From a virus, in IMG/VR virus record IMGVR_UViG_3300028590_000551, positions 1-51,509 of that record: DNA of 51,509 nucleotides; one strand, given 5' to 3'. The translations under genes were made by a program, and so were the position numbers. Each line of letters starts with the position of its first letter. Within the stretch, counting starts at the first letter, position 1. Shown here one piece after another: positions 15,172 to 24,713 of the stretch. The notes beneath the pieces are model-generated. The model was not told the origin of the DNA and did not search any database. It saw nothing but the letters and a program-made list of their open reading frames with translations.

Positions 15172-15578
15172 AAGCCTGGGCCCGGTGGATTGCCGGCGCG
15201 GGTCCAGGCGTGGAAGACCAGCGGCTGTGGGACTTCGAAAGGAAATACGACGAGTGCTTCACATCCGACTACTGCAGGCAGTGCCCGAAGGTCTGCGACG
15301 ATTGTCCGCAGCCGCGGCTGCTGCCCGATGCGGTACCGGCCGCGCTGGCGTATCTGCGCTGTCGGGGACAGTGGAGCTACGCGCCCAGCGGCCTGCCCAC
15401 GGGACTGCGCATGGGCGACTGCCTGACGATCATTCGCGCGTCGCTGGACCGCATCGGCGTGACGCGTGCGGATCTTCCGCGCCTGCTGGACGACCTGCTG
15501 GTGATCGAGCGGGCCTTCGTGACGGCACGCGTGGACGTGGCCGAGCGGGAGCGCGCGCAGCGTGACCCAGCGCACTAG
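15168..15578 (+). CDS. GT-like C-terminal extension reached by -1 frameshift
   Basis: This frame is open from the slippery site without a stop, giving 136 codons beginning LEAWARWIAG. The only internal start of note is GTG 15210, which has no good ribosome site. The extension carries a cysteine cluster CRQCPKVCDDC, likely a metal-binding knob, which is not typical of lambda T. The predicted fusion is about 274 residues. In lambda, the T part recruits tail tube subunits to the tape measure. The tape measure gene starts 17 bases before this frame ends. Confidence 0.75.
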   Translation, partial: LEAWARWIAGAGPGVEDQRLWDFERKYDECFTSDYCRQCPKVCDDCPQPRLLPDAVPAALAYLRCRGQWSYAPSGLPTGLRMGDCLTIIRASLDRIGVTRADLPRLLDDLLVIERAFVTARVDVAERERAQRDPAH

Positions 15579-17934
15579 CCGCTTCCAGGTCCAGTTCGAT
15601 GTCGGCGGCGACGGCCAGGTGCGCGCGTCGCTGAAGAGCCTGCGCGAGGAGGTCAAGGCAACCACGGCCGCCGTGGAAGACTCGGGCGAGGAGTGGGAAG
15701 AGTTTGGCGTAAAGATCGGCAATGCCATCAAGTACGCCGGCGCTACCGCCCTAGCCGGCATCGGCCTGATCCTTCGCAACACGGCCGCTGCGGAACAGGA
15801 AATGGCGCAGCTGGAAGCTGTGCTGCGATCGACGGGGCAGGGTGCGACGTACACGCGCGACCAACTGGTCGATATGTCGGAGGCCATCGCCGCCGCGTCG
15901 ACATTCAGTGCCGGCGAGATCATCAAGGCAGAAACCCGCCTGCTGTCCTACAGCGGCATTGCCAGCAAGAACTTCCCGGAAGCATTGCAGATCGCCATCG
16001 ACCAGGCGGCGCGCTTGGGGATTGGCGTGGAGCAGTCCGCCGAGACCATCGGCCGGGCGCTGGAATCGCCGCAGAAAGCGGCGGCGGCGCTGGCGCAGCA
16101 GGGCTTCGGCGCCGCGTTTACCGACAGTGTGCGAAAGGCCATCAAGGAACTGGACGAGGCAGGCAAGACCGCCGAAGCCCAGCAGATCATCCTGGACATC
16201 TTGGCCGACAGTTACGGTGGTGCAGCGCAGGCCGCCCGCGATACGTTCGGCGGATCGATGATCGCGCTGAAGAACACGTTGGCGGATGTTCTGACCGGCG
16301 ACACGGGGGGCGAGGGGCTGGAAGGTGTGCGGTCCAGTGTCGAGGGACTGATCAGCACGCTGAATTCCGGTGATGTGCGCTCCGGCTTCGCCAACATGAC
16401 GGAAGGTGCGCTGGGGCTGGTGGCTGGTCTGGCGTCGCTGGTCGGCTGGCTGGACCAGGCATTCGGCGCCGCGCAGCGCTTGCTGACCATTCAGGGCGGC
16501 GGCTTCAGCAAGTTGATGGGTGGCGAGAACCTGGGCAACCAGCGTGCCGAACTGGCCATGGTGGAGCGGGAGCTCGCCCGGCGTCAGTCTGCGGACGCCG
16601 CGATGAAGGACGGGCGGCTCACGGGGGACTGGCTGACGCAGCGCGCCACCATCGTGAATCGACTGCCTGCCCGGTTGGTCGGCTTCGAGGGCATCGGCGG
16701 CGGCACCGATAAGGAACTGCGTAACCGGCAAGCCGCACTGCAGGCACAGATCGAGTTCAACGAACGGATCTTCGGCGACCCGTCGCGCACCCGCGTCAAC
16801 TTTTCCGACCAGGGAGATATCCCTGCGTCGATGCTTCGGCCATCGGGCGGTGGCGGTGGCAAGTCGCCTGGTGGCGGCGACGGCAAGAAGCCCCGCGCCG
16901 CACAGCTGACCGACGCCGAAAAAGCGGCCAAGCAACTGAATGCGGAATACGACCGCATGCTGGAACGGCTGCAGCAGGAGATCGCGCTGAACGGCCAGAC
17001 CACCGAACTGGCGCGGGTCAACTACCAGATCAAGCAAGACGGGCTGGACGCCCTGAACCCGAAGCTGGCCGAACAGCTGCGCCTGGCGGCCGAAGAGCGG
17101 GACGCGCAGGAACGCAACAATCAGGCGCGGGAAGAGGGTGCCCGCATCACCGAATCCATGCGCACGCCACAGGAAGTGTTGGCGGCAGAACTGAAGCGAT
17201 ACAAGGAACTGCTGGACGCCGGCGCGATCAGTCAGGACACCTTCAATCGCGCGGTGGCTGGCGCCAACGCCGCAAGCGAAGAGGCGGCCCGCCGCGCCCA
17301 AGGAAATTTCCGCAGCACGCAGGACGTTATCAAGGAATTCAGCGACAACGCCCAGAACTATCTGGGTTATGACCTGTACGACGCATTCAGCGGCAACGCC
17401 GATCGCATCCAGGAGCGGTGGAAACAGATGCTTATGCAGCTGGCGGCCGAACTCATTGCCAGCAAGGTGATGGAGTACTTCAACGGCAACAGCAGTGGCA
17501 GCCGCACCGTATCGAGCGGTGAGGGCTTCTGGGCCAACGTGGCCACGTGGATTGGATCGTTCTTCGCGGGGGGGCGTGCCACCGGTGGCGCTATGCAGGG
17601 AGGGAAACTGTATGAACTCGGCGAACATGGCAAGCCGGAACTGATCGAACAAAACGGCCGCACCTTTTTGGTGGCAGGCGCGGGCGGCAATGTTGTGCCT
17701 GCGCAGTACGCTGCGGCGGCGGGCGCTGGCACAACTGGTATGCCGGCCATTGAATTCCGGGTGACCAACAACCACGCCGGGGCGGAGGTATCTGAGCCCG
17801 GGCTTACGTGGGAGCACGGAAAGCTGATCGTGGATATGGCGGTCAACAAGGTCAATCAAGGGCTTGCGCAGAAGGGCAGCAACACGCACAAGTCGATGAT
17901 GTCCGGACTGTCTCAGGGGACGCGCTATGGATAA
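15562..17934 (+). CDS. Tape measure protein
   Basis: A 790-residue protein from GTG 15562. Its N-terminal third has the conserved TMP pattern (FQVQFDVGGDGQVRASLKSL; STFSAGEIIKAETRLLSYSG; then GIGVEQSAETIGRALESPQK), a short hydrophobic segment GATALAGIGLILRNTAA, and a Gly-rich hinge with a long coiled coil from about 440 to 590. It sets tail length and is ejected into the cell with DNA. The length implies a tail of moderate size, in the lambda range (lambda H is 853 residues). It overlaps the next gene by 8 bases. Confidence 0.9.
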   Translation: MTQRTSRFQVQFDVGGDGQVRASLKSLREEVKATTAAVEDSGEEWEEFGVKIGNAIKYAGATALAGIGLILRNTAAAEQEMAQLEAVLRSTGQGATYTRDQLVDMSEAIAAASTFSAGEIIKAETRLLSYSGIASKNFPEALQIAIDQAARLGIGVEQSAETIGRALESPQKAAAALAQQGFGAAFTDSVRKAIKELDEAGKTAEAQQIILDILADSYGGAAQAARDTFGGSMIALKNTLADVLTGDTGGEGLEGVRSSVEGLISTLNSGDVRSGFANMTEGALGLVAGLASLVGWLDQAFGAAQRLLTIQGGGFSKLMGGENLGNQRAELAMVERELARRQSADAAMKDGRLTGDWLTQRATIVNRLPARLVGFEGIGGGTDKELRNRQAALQAQIEFNERIFGDPSRTRVNFSDQGDIPASMLRPSGGGGGKSPGGGDGKKPRAAQLTDAEKAAKQLNAEYDRMLERLQQEIALNGQTTELARVNYQIKQDGLDALNPKLAEQLRLAAEERDAQERNNQAREEGARITESMRTPQEVLAAELKRYKELLDAGAISQDTFNRAVAGANAASEEAARRAQGNFRSTQDVIKEFSDNAQNYLGYDLYDAFSGNADRIQERWKQMLMQLAAELIASKVMEYFNGNSSGSRTVSSGEGFWANVATWIGSFFAGGRATGGAMQGGKLYELGEHGKPELIEQNGRTFLVAGAGGNVVPAQYAAAAGAGTTGMPAIEFRVTNNHAGAEVSEPGLTWEHGKLIVDMAVNKVNQGLAQKGSNTHKSMMSGLSQGTRYG

Positions 17935-18331
17935 CTGGCCCGTATCGCTTCCCCGCCCGCAGGTTGAAGGCTGCGCTTACACCCCTCAGGACAACCAGAT
18001 TCGCACCGAAATGCGCGCGGGCGTGCCGAAGGCGCGTCGCGCCACCACTGCGCGGCCTGTCAACGTGACGTTCCAACTGGTGCTGACACAGGCACAGGTG
18101 CAGACGCTGGATGACTTCGTGGCCATCACGCTGTCGGACGTGTTGCCATTCCAGTGGATGGACTTCCGGAAGCCCGATGGCGAAGAGAACGTGGCGGTGT
18201 ACCGCTTCATTCGCCGTCCGCACTATACGCCGCGCCGCAGCGGGATGCGCTGGAATGCAACTGTCGAACTGGAACTGTTAACCACTATGCAGGGCGCTTT
18301 CCTGCTGGATATCGAAGGACTTGGCACGTGA
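17927..18331 (+). CDS. Minor tail protein, lambda M-like
   Basis: A 134-residue protein in the lambda M position, directly after the tape measure. It is beta-rich with WPVSLPRPQVEGCAYTPQDN at the N-terminus and a central VTFQLVLTQAQVQTLDDFV. Such proteins form part of the tail tip that joins the tube to the host-recognition end. ATG 17927 overlaps the tape measure stop by 8 bases, and the stop overlaps the GTG of the next gene. Confidence 0.65.
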   Translation: MDNWPVSLPRPQVEGCAYTPQDNQIRTEMRAGVPKARRATTARPVNVTFQLVLTQAQVQTLDDFVAITLSDVLPFQWMDFRKPDGEENVAVYRFIRRPHYTPRRSGMRWNATVELELLTTMQGAFLLDIEGLGT

Positions 18332-21300
18332 CAGACCCAAACATAATTCCCGTAGCGGATGTCCCTATCACTACCCCGGGTGCTGGTGATCATGTGGTGG
18401 GCGCACAACTGGGTGAAACACGCGGGTTCCGTGTGGGCGGCTCATACGGAATTGCGACGCTGGATGCGGAGGGAAACCCCAAGGCGCCACTCGCTTTGGT
18501 GGAGCGTATCGGTGCACTGGAGGTGGGGCAAGGGAGTGGAATGCCAGGCTATGCGTCCCGCTCGGACTTGCCGACTCCGCCACCCTCCGGGGTCACTCTT
18601 TCCATGGTGACAAATGACGCCACGGCAGCGAACAACGGCACGTGGAGGTGGACCGGCGCGGCGTGGGTATTGGCGGCTGATCGCTTGACGGCGATCAGCT
18701 CGGAGGTTGCGGCTGCACGTTCCACGTCCGGCAACATTGCCTTGAACACGGCTCCCGCATTCTCCGCCGCCAACGGTGCCACGGCAATCCTTGATGTGCT
18801 TCGTCCGGTAGGTATTGCTATTCCAGACGGGGCGAGTGGACAGAATGCGTCGCTTGTACCCTTCTACGCGCTTTCTCAGGCGGAGATCGACAACCTTCTG
18901 GGCGCGGACCTGGTCATCACGGTGACCTATATCATCAGTGAAAACTGGAACAAGAACCTCACAGGAGCCGCGCTTCAGATCATACGGAACGGGTCTCTTG
19001 TGACAGGTGGAACGTTTGCGGGTAGTTCGATTGTAGGCAATCGCATGACCCGGCAATATCGTTATACGGTTCAGGCCGGAGATGAGCGTCTAGGCCCCAT
19101 AATCCAGATATCAAGCTCAACCTCTGTAGGAGCGCAGACCATTGCGCTGGAAAGCTGGGGATACAGAATCAATGTCCAGGCCGCCGGGAGAACAGTCACA
19201 GCCGAGGATCAAGCAGACCAACTCCGTCTTCAGCGCGACGTGTACCCGAGAATCGAAGCGACAAAGGGATCGTTCGGGCCACTTAGTGCAAGTGAAGTTG
19301 AGGTGCAGGCTGCAGTTTTGAATGGTGCCATCGTGCGTCAGTCTGCAGGAATAACGGTGGGACTGACGATTCCAGGTGGTGCAACAGGCCATCTCTCATC
19401 CATGGAGCTCTGGGCGCGAATTTCCACGCCGCGCGCCGCATTGCTTGCAGGCCGCAAGGTTCGGGTCACCGCTGGGTTCCTGACCTCCGATGGCTGGGAC
19501 AGGAACGTTGCGCTGGTGGCGAAGTCCTATACCGCTTCTGGATCGCGGTCACCTACCCGCGTCACGACTCGGAACGTGCAGGCTGCCGTCGGTTACAGGA
19601 TTGTTGAGGTCGAATACATCCTCACGGGCGACGAGACAATCCTTGCGCCGTACCTGCAGGTCACCACGAATGCCACTCGCGGACTGGATCAATGGATTCA
19701 GTTGGATTCGCTGGCGATAGTAATTGCCGAGACTCCCGCTGGCGCGTTAACGCCTTCCGATGAGAACCAACGTCAGATAGCGCTTCGAATCGCGGAGGAT
19801 CTGGTTAAGCAACTCACGTCCGACCCAGTGCGTGTCACTGCCGCCGCTTCCGGTGGGACCTATACGAGCCCCGCTGCTGCAAACACCGCGATCGCAGACG
19901 CGTCCAAATCTAAGCGATACATGGTGGCGATCACGCAGGGCACCTACGCGAGTGACAAGAACTGGCAGACCAAGGACTACATCGACTTTATCGGGACCGA
20001 TGCCGAACGGACCGTTCTATTGCTGGACAACCCGGACAGCACCGCGCCGTCGACCATTCAGAACGATCAGCCGCTCTGGCTGCGAGCAGAGAACAAGCTG
20101 AGGGGTGTATCAGTGATCGTGCGCAATGGACGGTACGCCATCCATCGCGACAACATCAACTTCAAAAACCGCACGGTAGTGATCGAGGACTGCCATGTCG
20201 AGCACCTGGGAAACCAAGGTGCTCGCGACTATCAGGCGGCCAACGGCGGGGACCCCGATGCGGTATGGTCGGCCACAAACGCTTGGGGGAGCGGTACGGC
20301 CAGCGGCGAAACGGTCATCGCCAGGCGCAGCCGTTTCCGCGCTCCGGGCAACGTCTGGTCCGTGCATAACAACGAAGCGTTCGAGGCGCCGAGCCACAAC
20401 ATCATCGAGCGGTGCGAGCTTGTCTGTACAAGCGCGGTCGGCACCTGTATCGCGATCCAGTCCCTCGGGTCGGGAGTTAAGGATGTCTTCGACGTATCCG
20501 GAAGCAAACTCGTTGGAGACATCTTCTACGACACGAAGGGATGGCTACCGACCGCGCTGGCTAACCGTCCGGCAAACCGCGCAGAGTGGAAGGTGACGGG
20601 AAGTGGCAACACGCCCGCCGTGTTCAGGCATTCAACCGCATCGCGGGCGCTGAAGATCGAGAGCGCATCCACCTCTGGCACGAGTGCGGTCGCGGTGAGC
20701 GGAACCGCCGTGCCGGTGCTCTTCGGTGGATCGGTCTACTCGATGCCCGGCGCAGGCGGAATCAAGGGGTACGTCTACGGTTGGGGCGACATCAGCAGCA
20801 CACCGGATGCCGCAAGTTCGCTCGGAAGCCGGCTGGGCAACCGCTCGGGGGCGCCCGTTACTCTCACGGTGGCCGTGGATGGCGGCGCTCCGGTGAACAT
20901 CGTGCTCAACGCCGACTACACTGGGATGAGCAATTCAGCCGTGCTGGCGATCATCAATGCGGCGCTGACCGGAGCTGTCGCCAGCGAGTACGACATCACC
21001 GGCCGTTACCGACCCTCGATGCTCGACGAGGAGATGAGCCTGCTGAACAGCACCGGTGAAGGTATCCTCATGGGGATGGCGGTGGTGCGCGGTATGTCCG
21101 CTGGGACCGTCCGAAAGATGACCGCCACCGACTCACCCGCGCTGTTCCTCGGCATCGCCTGGGAGGACATCTACCCGGGGCAGTGGGGGCGCGTCAAGTC
21201 GAAAGGACACGTTGCGATCGTGGACATTATGCGGTCGGACGCGTCCGGCGTTGAGACTGGGGACACGTTCTCAGTTGATCCAAGCTTGCCGGGCGTCTTG

Positions 21301-21363
21301 TATAAAGGAGGCGCTATGGATTTGTTGCATGCGATCCGCAATAACGCAGTCAGGATTCAGTAG
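18328..21363 (+). CDS. Large tailspike/receptor-binding protein with beta-helix-like core
   Basis: A 1011-residue protein from GTG 18328 (GTGA overlap). The N-terminal 200 residues include a virion-attachment type segment and a carbohydrate-like domain with WRWTGAAWVLAA. Residues about 500-700 hold a pectin-lyase-like pattern (GTYTSPAAANTAIADASKSK; VVIEDCHVEH; IIERCELVCT), suggesting a right-handed beta helix. The C-terminus is beta-rich. The DNA from about 18600 to 20300 is visibly AT-richer with more varied codons than its neighbours, which suggests exchange by recombination. It separates the M-like gene from the DUF1833 gene. No enzymatic residues can be named; a polysaccharide-binding or -cleaving spike is inferred. 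Confidence 0.65.
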   Translation: MTDPNIIPVADVPITTPGAGDHVVGAQLGETRGFRVGGSYGIATLDAEGNPKAPLALVERIGALEVGQGSGMPGYASRSDLPTPPPSGVTLSMVTNDATAANNGTWRWTGAAWVLAADRLTAISSEVAAARSTSGNIALNTAPAFSAANGATAILDVLRPVGIAIPDGASGQNASLVPFYALSQAEIDNLLGADLVITVTYIISENWNKNLTGAALQIIRNGSLVTGGTFAGSSIVGNRMTRQYRYTVQAGDERLGPIIQISSSTSVGAQTIALESWGYRINVQAAGRTVTAEDQADQLRLQRDVYPRIEATKGSFGPLSASEVEVQAAVLNGAIVRQSAGITVGLTIPGGATGHLSSMELWARISTPRAALLAGRKVRVTAGFLTSDGWDRNVALVAKSYTASGSRSPTRVTTRNVQAAVGYRIVEVEYILTGDETILAPYLQVTTNATRGLDQWIQLDSLAIVIAETPAGALTPSDENQRQIALRIAEDLVKQLTSDPVRVTAAASGGTYTSPAAANTAIADASKSKRYMVAITQGTYASDKNWQTKDYIDFIGTDAERTVLLLDNPDSTAPSTIQNDQPLWLRAENKLRGVSVIVRNGRYAIHRDNINFKNRTVVIEDCHVEHLGNQGARDYQAANGGDPDAVWSATNAWGSGTASGETVIARRSRFRAPGNVWSVHNNEAFEAPSHNIIERCELVCTSAVGTCIAIQSLGSGVKDVFDVSGSKLVGDIFYDTKGWLPTALANRPANRAEWKVTGSGNTPAVFRHSTASRALKIESASTSGTSAVAVSGTAVPVLFGGSVYSMPGAGGIKGYVYGWGDISSTPDAASSLGSRLGNRSGAPVTLTVAVDGGAPVNIVLNADYTGMSNSAVLAIINAALTGAVASEYDITGRYRPSMLDEEMSLLNSTGEGILMGMAVVRGMSAGTVRKMTATDSPALFLGIAWEDIYPGQWGRVKSKGHVAIVDIMRSDASGVETGDTFSVDPSLPGVLYKGGAMDLLHAIRNNAVRIQ

Positions 21364-21365
21364 CG

Positions 21366-21845
21366 ATGTCAAGATCGCTATCATCCGCTGCTGTAAGGGC
21401 CGCATTAGCGCGGGAAACCAACGAAGTATTCGTGGCTCTGGCCATGATCGAGCATCCGTCGCTTGATGAGCCCATCCGCATCTGCACGGACAGTGCGCCG
21501 GTGGTGCGCAGCGATGGTACGTTCTTGCCGTACCCCTTCGAATTCATACTGCCAGAAGACACTGACGGAGAGCTCCCGCGCGCCGCCGTGCGCGTGGACA
21601 ACGTGGACCGCGAAGTGCTGCGCCGGATTTCAAGCGTGACCGGCCGGCCTGACGTGACCTTCATGCTGGTGCTGGCGTCGCAGCCCGATCTGGTGGAATA
21701 CGGCCCGGTGCAGTTCCAAATGGGCGAAGCGTCATGGGACCAGATGGTGTTGAACGCGGCCCTGGCCTATCAGGAAGACATCTGGATGCAGGCTGTGCCA
21801 AGCCAGCAGTACACCCCCAGCAATTCGCCCGGGCTGTTCAGATGA
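21366..21845 (+). CDS. Minor tail protein, DUF1833 family (lambda L position)
   Basis: A 159-residue protein with the DUF1833 pattern PYPFEFILPEDTDGELPRAA (about 57-76) and RVDNVDREVLRRI. It sits between the spike gene and the NlpC/P60 gene, the place of lambda L, and probably belongs to the tail tip ring. No Fe-S cysteine set, as known in lambda L, is visible. The stop overlaps the next ATG (ATGA). Confidence 0.7.
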   Translation: MSRSLSSAAVRAALARETNEVFVALAMIEHPSLDEPIRICTDSAPVVRSDGTFLPYPFEFILPEDTDGELPRAAVRVDNVDREVLRRISSVTGRPDVTFMLVLASQPDLVEYGPVQFQMGEASWDQMVLNAALAYQEDIWMQAVPSQQYTPSNSPGLFR

Positions 21846-22234
21846 AGATCGCCACCACCCCTTACATCGGCCTGCCGTTCGCCGACCATGGCCGCGGCCC
21901 GGCATTCGACTGCTGGGGGCTGGTGCGTCATGTGCTGCAGCGTGAGCGCGGCATTGAGTTGCCCGACTACGGCGACACCTACCCAAGCCATCGCGACCAT
22001 TCGGGTGTTGCTGGCGCTATCGAACAGGGTGCTGTGGTGGGCTGGCGCCGCGTAGAGACGCCGTGCGTGGGTTGCGTGGTGGTTTTCCGTATTGCGGGGC
22101 GCCCATGGCATGTCGGACTGGTGGTCGGAGCGGACCGGTTCCTGCACATCCCCGAGGGTGAAACGTCATGCATTGAACGCCTGTCGGCCGCCATGTGGGC
22201 CAGGCGCATCGAAGGATTCTATTGCCGTGAGTGA
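21842..22234 (+). CDS. Tail tip NlpC/P60 cysteine peptidase (lambda K-like)
   Basis: A 130-residue protein with the papain-like NlpC/P60 fold. The nucleophile is C24 in FDCWGLVRHV, the general base is H90 in PWHVGLVV, and H102 in FLHIPEG may be the third polar residue. Such proteins cut peptidoglycan peptides during tail assembly or DNA entry. Unlike lambda K there is no N-terminal JAB domain, so it is short. The start ATG 21842 overlaps the previous stop; it overlaps the J-like gene by 8 bases. Confidence 0.85.
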   Translation: MKIATTPYIGLPFADHGRGPAFDCWGLVRHVLQRERGIELPDYGDTYPSHRDHSGVAGAIEQGAVVGWRRVETPCVGCVVVFRIAGRPWHVGLVVGADRFLHIPEGETSCIERLSAAMWARRIEGFYCRE

Positions 22235-24713
22235 TACCGCCACCCTGATCGCCCGCCCGCATCCTTTCAGCCAACGCCCAGCCATCGTGCAGGTCAAGGC
22301 AGGAAGAAGCCTGCGGGAGATACTGCACGAAGCGGTCGATGGTGCACCGTTGCCAGACACACTGCGCGTGGAGGTGGGCGGACTGGAAGTGCCCCGTGCC
22401 TGGTGGGGTAGATTGAAGCCCAAGGCTGGCACGCAGATCCATTGCACGGCAATGCCGGCCGGCGGGGGCGGCGGAAAGTTGCTGCGCATCGTGCTGATGG
22501 TGGTCATCATCGTGGTGGCGTGGTACGTGGCGCCGCTGATCCTCGCCGCCATGCCTGGTCTGGCGGCTGCTGGCGTGACGACCGCGATGGTGGCGTCCGG
22601 ACTGACCATGCTGGGCACCATGGTGATGAATGCTCTGGTGCCACCTCCAAAACCAAAGATGGATGCCAGCGCGCAGGGTGCCGTGGAGCGGCAGTTCGCG
22701 CTTACAGGCACCCAGAACAACGCCAATCCTTACGGCGTTGTGCCGCTGGTTATCGGTGAAATGCGGTTCTACCCATGCCACGCGGCGTTTCCCTATACGG
22801 AAGAGGCGGGTGCGGACAAATATCTCCGCATGCTGCTGGATCTTGGGCATGGCGACATCGACGTAAGCGATATACGCATTGGCGAGACGCCCATCGGCTC
22901 CTATGAGGGCGTGGAATACGAGATCACCACCACGCCAACGCTCTACACCGACGACATCTACGAAGACCCGGTGGGCGCCACCTTGAATGATGGTGATGTG
23001 ATCCAGCGCACGACACAGCCCCAGGCTGATGAAATCGGCGTGGTCATCGACTTCCAGGGGCTCTACGGCGCTGACAAGAAAGGAAAGATCAAACAAGCGA
23101 CGGCCAGCATCGCGTTCCAGTATCGTGCGGTAGGTGCAAGCACATGGATTGACGCCCCCATCACTGCGGGGAGGCGTCAGAACTGGAATTCAGGGTCCGT
23201 CAAGACCAGCAACCGCAACCCTTTCACCGTGGCAGTGTGGTGGAAAGTGACGCCGGGGCAGTACGAAGTTCGCATCTCCCGCAGCACAACACACTGGGAC
23301 GGCGCTTTGGAGGGGCAGCGCACCGGCGACGCCAGCGTCGGCGCCCTGCGCACCCTGAAGAAGACCAACCCAAGCACCACGGGCACCACGAAATTGGCGC
23401 TGCGCATCAAGGCATCCGACCAGCTAAATGGCACCGTCCAGACGTTGAACTGCGTGGTGCGCCAACGCATCCCCGTCTGGAACGGCACAGAGTGGGTACA
23501 GGAATACAGCCGCAACCCGGGCTGGGTGATGCACTGGCTGGTGCGACACTGTCCAGCGGTGTCCATCCGCGCATCGGAAAGCATGGTTGACCTGCAGGCT
23601 ATTACAGAGTTTGCCGCCTACTGCGAGGCGCGCGGTCTGGAATGCAGCAGCGTGGTCGATAGCTCCACCACGCTGCTGGAACTGGTGGGCGACGTGCTGT
23701 CTTCTGGCATGGCGTCCCGATCATTCCGGGACGGCAAGATCAGCGTGGTGTGGGATGACCCCGATGCGGTGCCGGTGGGTATGTTCACGCCGTCCAACTA
23801 TGTGAAGTTCAGCGGGCAGCGTACGTTCTTCGAGATGGCGCATGGGCTGCGGGTTAAGTTCGTGAACCCCGATGCTGGGTACATCACGGATGAAATCATC
23901 GTGCTGGCTGACGGCTACAGTTACCGGGGAGTCGACGCGCGCGGCCTGCCATCAGAACTTCCGGAAGCCACCCGGTTTGAACAACTCGACCTGAAGGCCG
24001 CGCGGGGCGCGCAGGCGGCTTGGCGGGCAGGCCGGCACCAGCTTGCACAGGCCAAGTTCCGGCCGGCCGTGTACCAGATGGAAGCGGATATCGAGATGAT
24101 CCGCCATACGCGCGGCGACCTGATTACCGTAATGGATGATGTGGTGGAGTGGGGCGAAGGTTGGGGCCGTATCGAGCATATCGACGCCGCCAACAACCTG
24201 GTTCGCCTCGATGAGATCAGCAAGGCGCTGGACGCGGGCAGCTACTACATCCAGTTCCGCACCAGCGACGGGCTGATGCATTCGCGCGCATGCACGCCGC
24301 ACGCACCCGTCACCAATACTTTCGTTTGCCCGGGTGGCCTGCCAGCGGGGCTGGCCTATGGCGACGTAGCCATCGTGGGATCTGCCACCCGGCAGGCGCG
24401 CAACCTGCTGGTCACCGGCATCACGCCGGGGCAGGATCTGTCCGCCGTTGTCAGGCTGGTGGACCATGCGCCCGACGTGTACGCCTACATCGACAACCCG
24501 CCCGAATCCATCCTGAGTGAGGCCACGGGACTTAGCTACCGCGAACCGCCGGAGCCACCCCGTATCACGGTGGTAGTCACCAGTGGGCTGGCGGCGGACC
24601 CTGGCGACGCCGGCACGACATCGCCGGAAGGTGTCGTCGGCGTGCGTGGCGGCAGCGGCTACATCCGCGGCGCGCCATGGCGTAACCCGCTGGCTGCGAT
24701 GGAGGCTTACTGA
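22227..24713 (+). CDS. Central tail tip protein (lambda J-like) with fused I-like N-terminus
   Basis: An 828-residue protein from GTG 22227. Residues about 85-135 hold two hydrophobic segments (LLRIVLMVVIIVVAWYV; LAAAGVTTAMVASGLTMLG) like lambda tail protein I, and from about 155 the J-type hub begins (NANPYGVVPLVIGEMRFYPC; then DIDVSDIRIGETPIGSYEGV). In lambda, I and J are separate genes. J forms the tail tip baseplate hub and often carries receptor binding. C-terminal domains here are short, and the next two genes may supply the distal parts. The gene stops in a TGATG overlap. Confidence 0.8.
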   Translation: MSDTATLIARPHPFSQRPAIVQVKAGRSLREILHEAVDGAPLPDTLRVEVGGLEVPRAWWGRLKPKAGTQIHCTAMPAGGGGGKLLRIVLMVVIIVVAWYVAPLILAAMPGLAAAGVTTAMVASGLTMLGTMVMNALVPPPKPKMDASAQGAVERQFALTGTQNNANPYGVVPLVIGEMRFYPCHAAFPYTEEAGADKYLRMLLDLGHGDIDVSDIRIGETPIGSYEGVEYEITTTPTLYTDDIYEDPVGATLNDGDVIQRTTQPQADEIGVVIDFQGLYGADKKGKIKQATASIAFQYRAVGASTWIDAPITAGRRQNWNSGSVKTSNRNPFTVAVWWKVTPGQYEVRISRSTTHWDGALEGQRTGDASVGALRTLKKTNPSTTGTTKLALRIKASDQLNGTVQTLNCVVRQRIPVWNGTEWVQEYSRNPGWVMHWLVRHCPAVSIRASESMVDLQAITEFAAYCEARGLECSSVVDSSTTLLELVGDVLSSGMASRSFRDGKISVVWDDPDAVPVGMFTPSNYVKFSGQRTFFEMAHGLRVKFVNPDAGYITDEIIVLADGYSYRGVDARGLPSELPEATRFEQLDLKAARGAQAAWRAGRHQLAQAKFRPAVYQMEADIEMIRHTRGDLITVMDDVVEWGEGWGRIEHIDAANNLVRLDEISKALDAGSYYIQFRTSDGLMHSRACTPHAPVTNTFVCPGGLPAGLAYGDVAIVGSATRQARNLLVTGITPGQDLSAVVRLVDHAPDVYAYIDNPPESILSEATGLSYREPPEPPRITVVVTSGLAADPGDAGTTSPEGVVGVRGGSGYIRGAPWRNPLAAMEAY

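Noticed and set aside
15751-17889. A 712-codon minus-strand frame
   Set aside because: It lies exactly antisense to the tape measure gene, which has clear TMP motifs. Long antisense frames are expected in GC-rich coding DNA.
18154-18327. Upstream extension of the spike gene to an ATG at 18154
   Set aside because: It would overlap the M-like gene by 178 bases; GTG 18328 in a GTGA overlap agrees with the coupling used by almost all genes here.
21300-21363. Strong internal ribosome site AAAGGAGG before an ATG at 21316
   Set aside because: The start would give a 15-residue peptide in the same frame as the spike protein. It may be chance or aid re-initiation at the next gene, but there is no further support.
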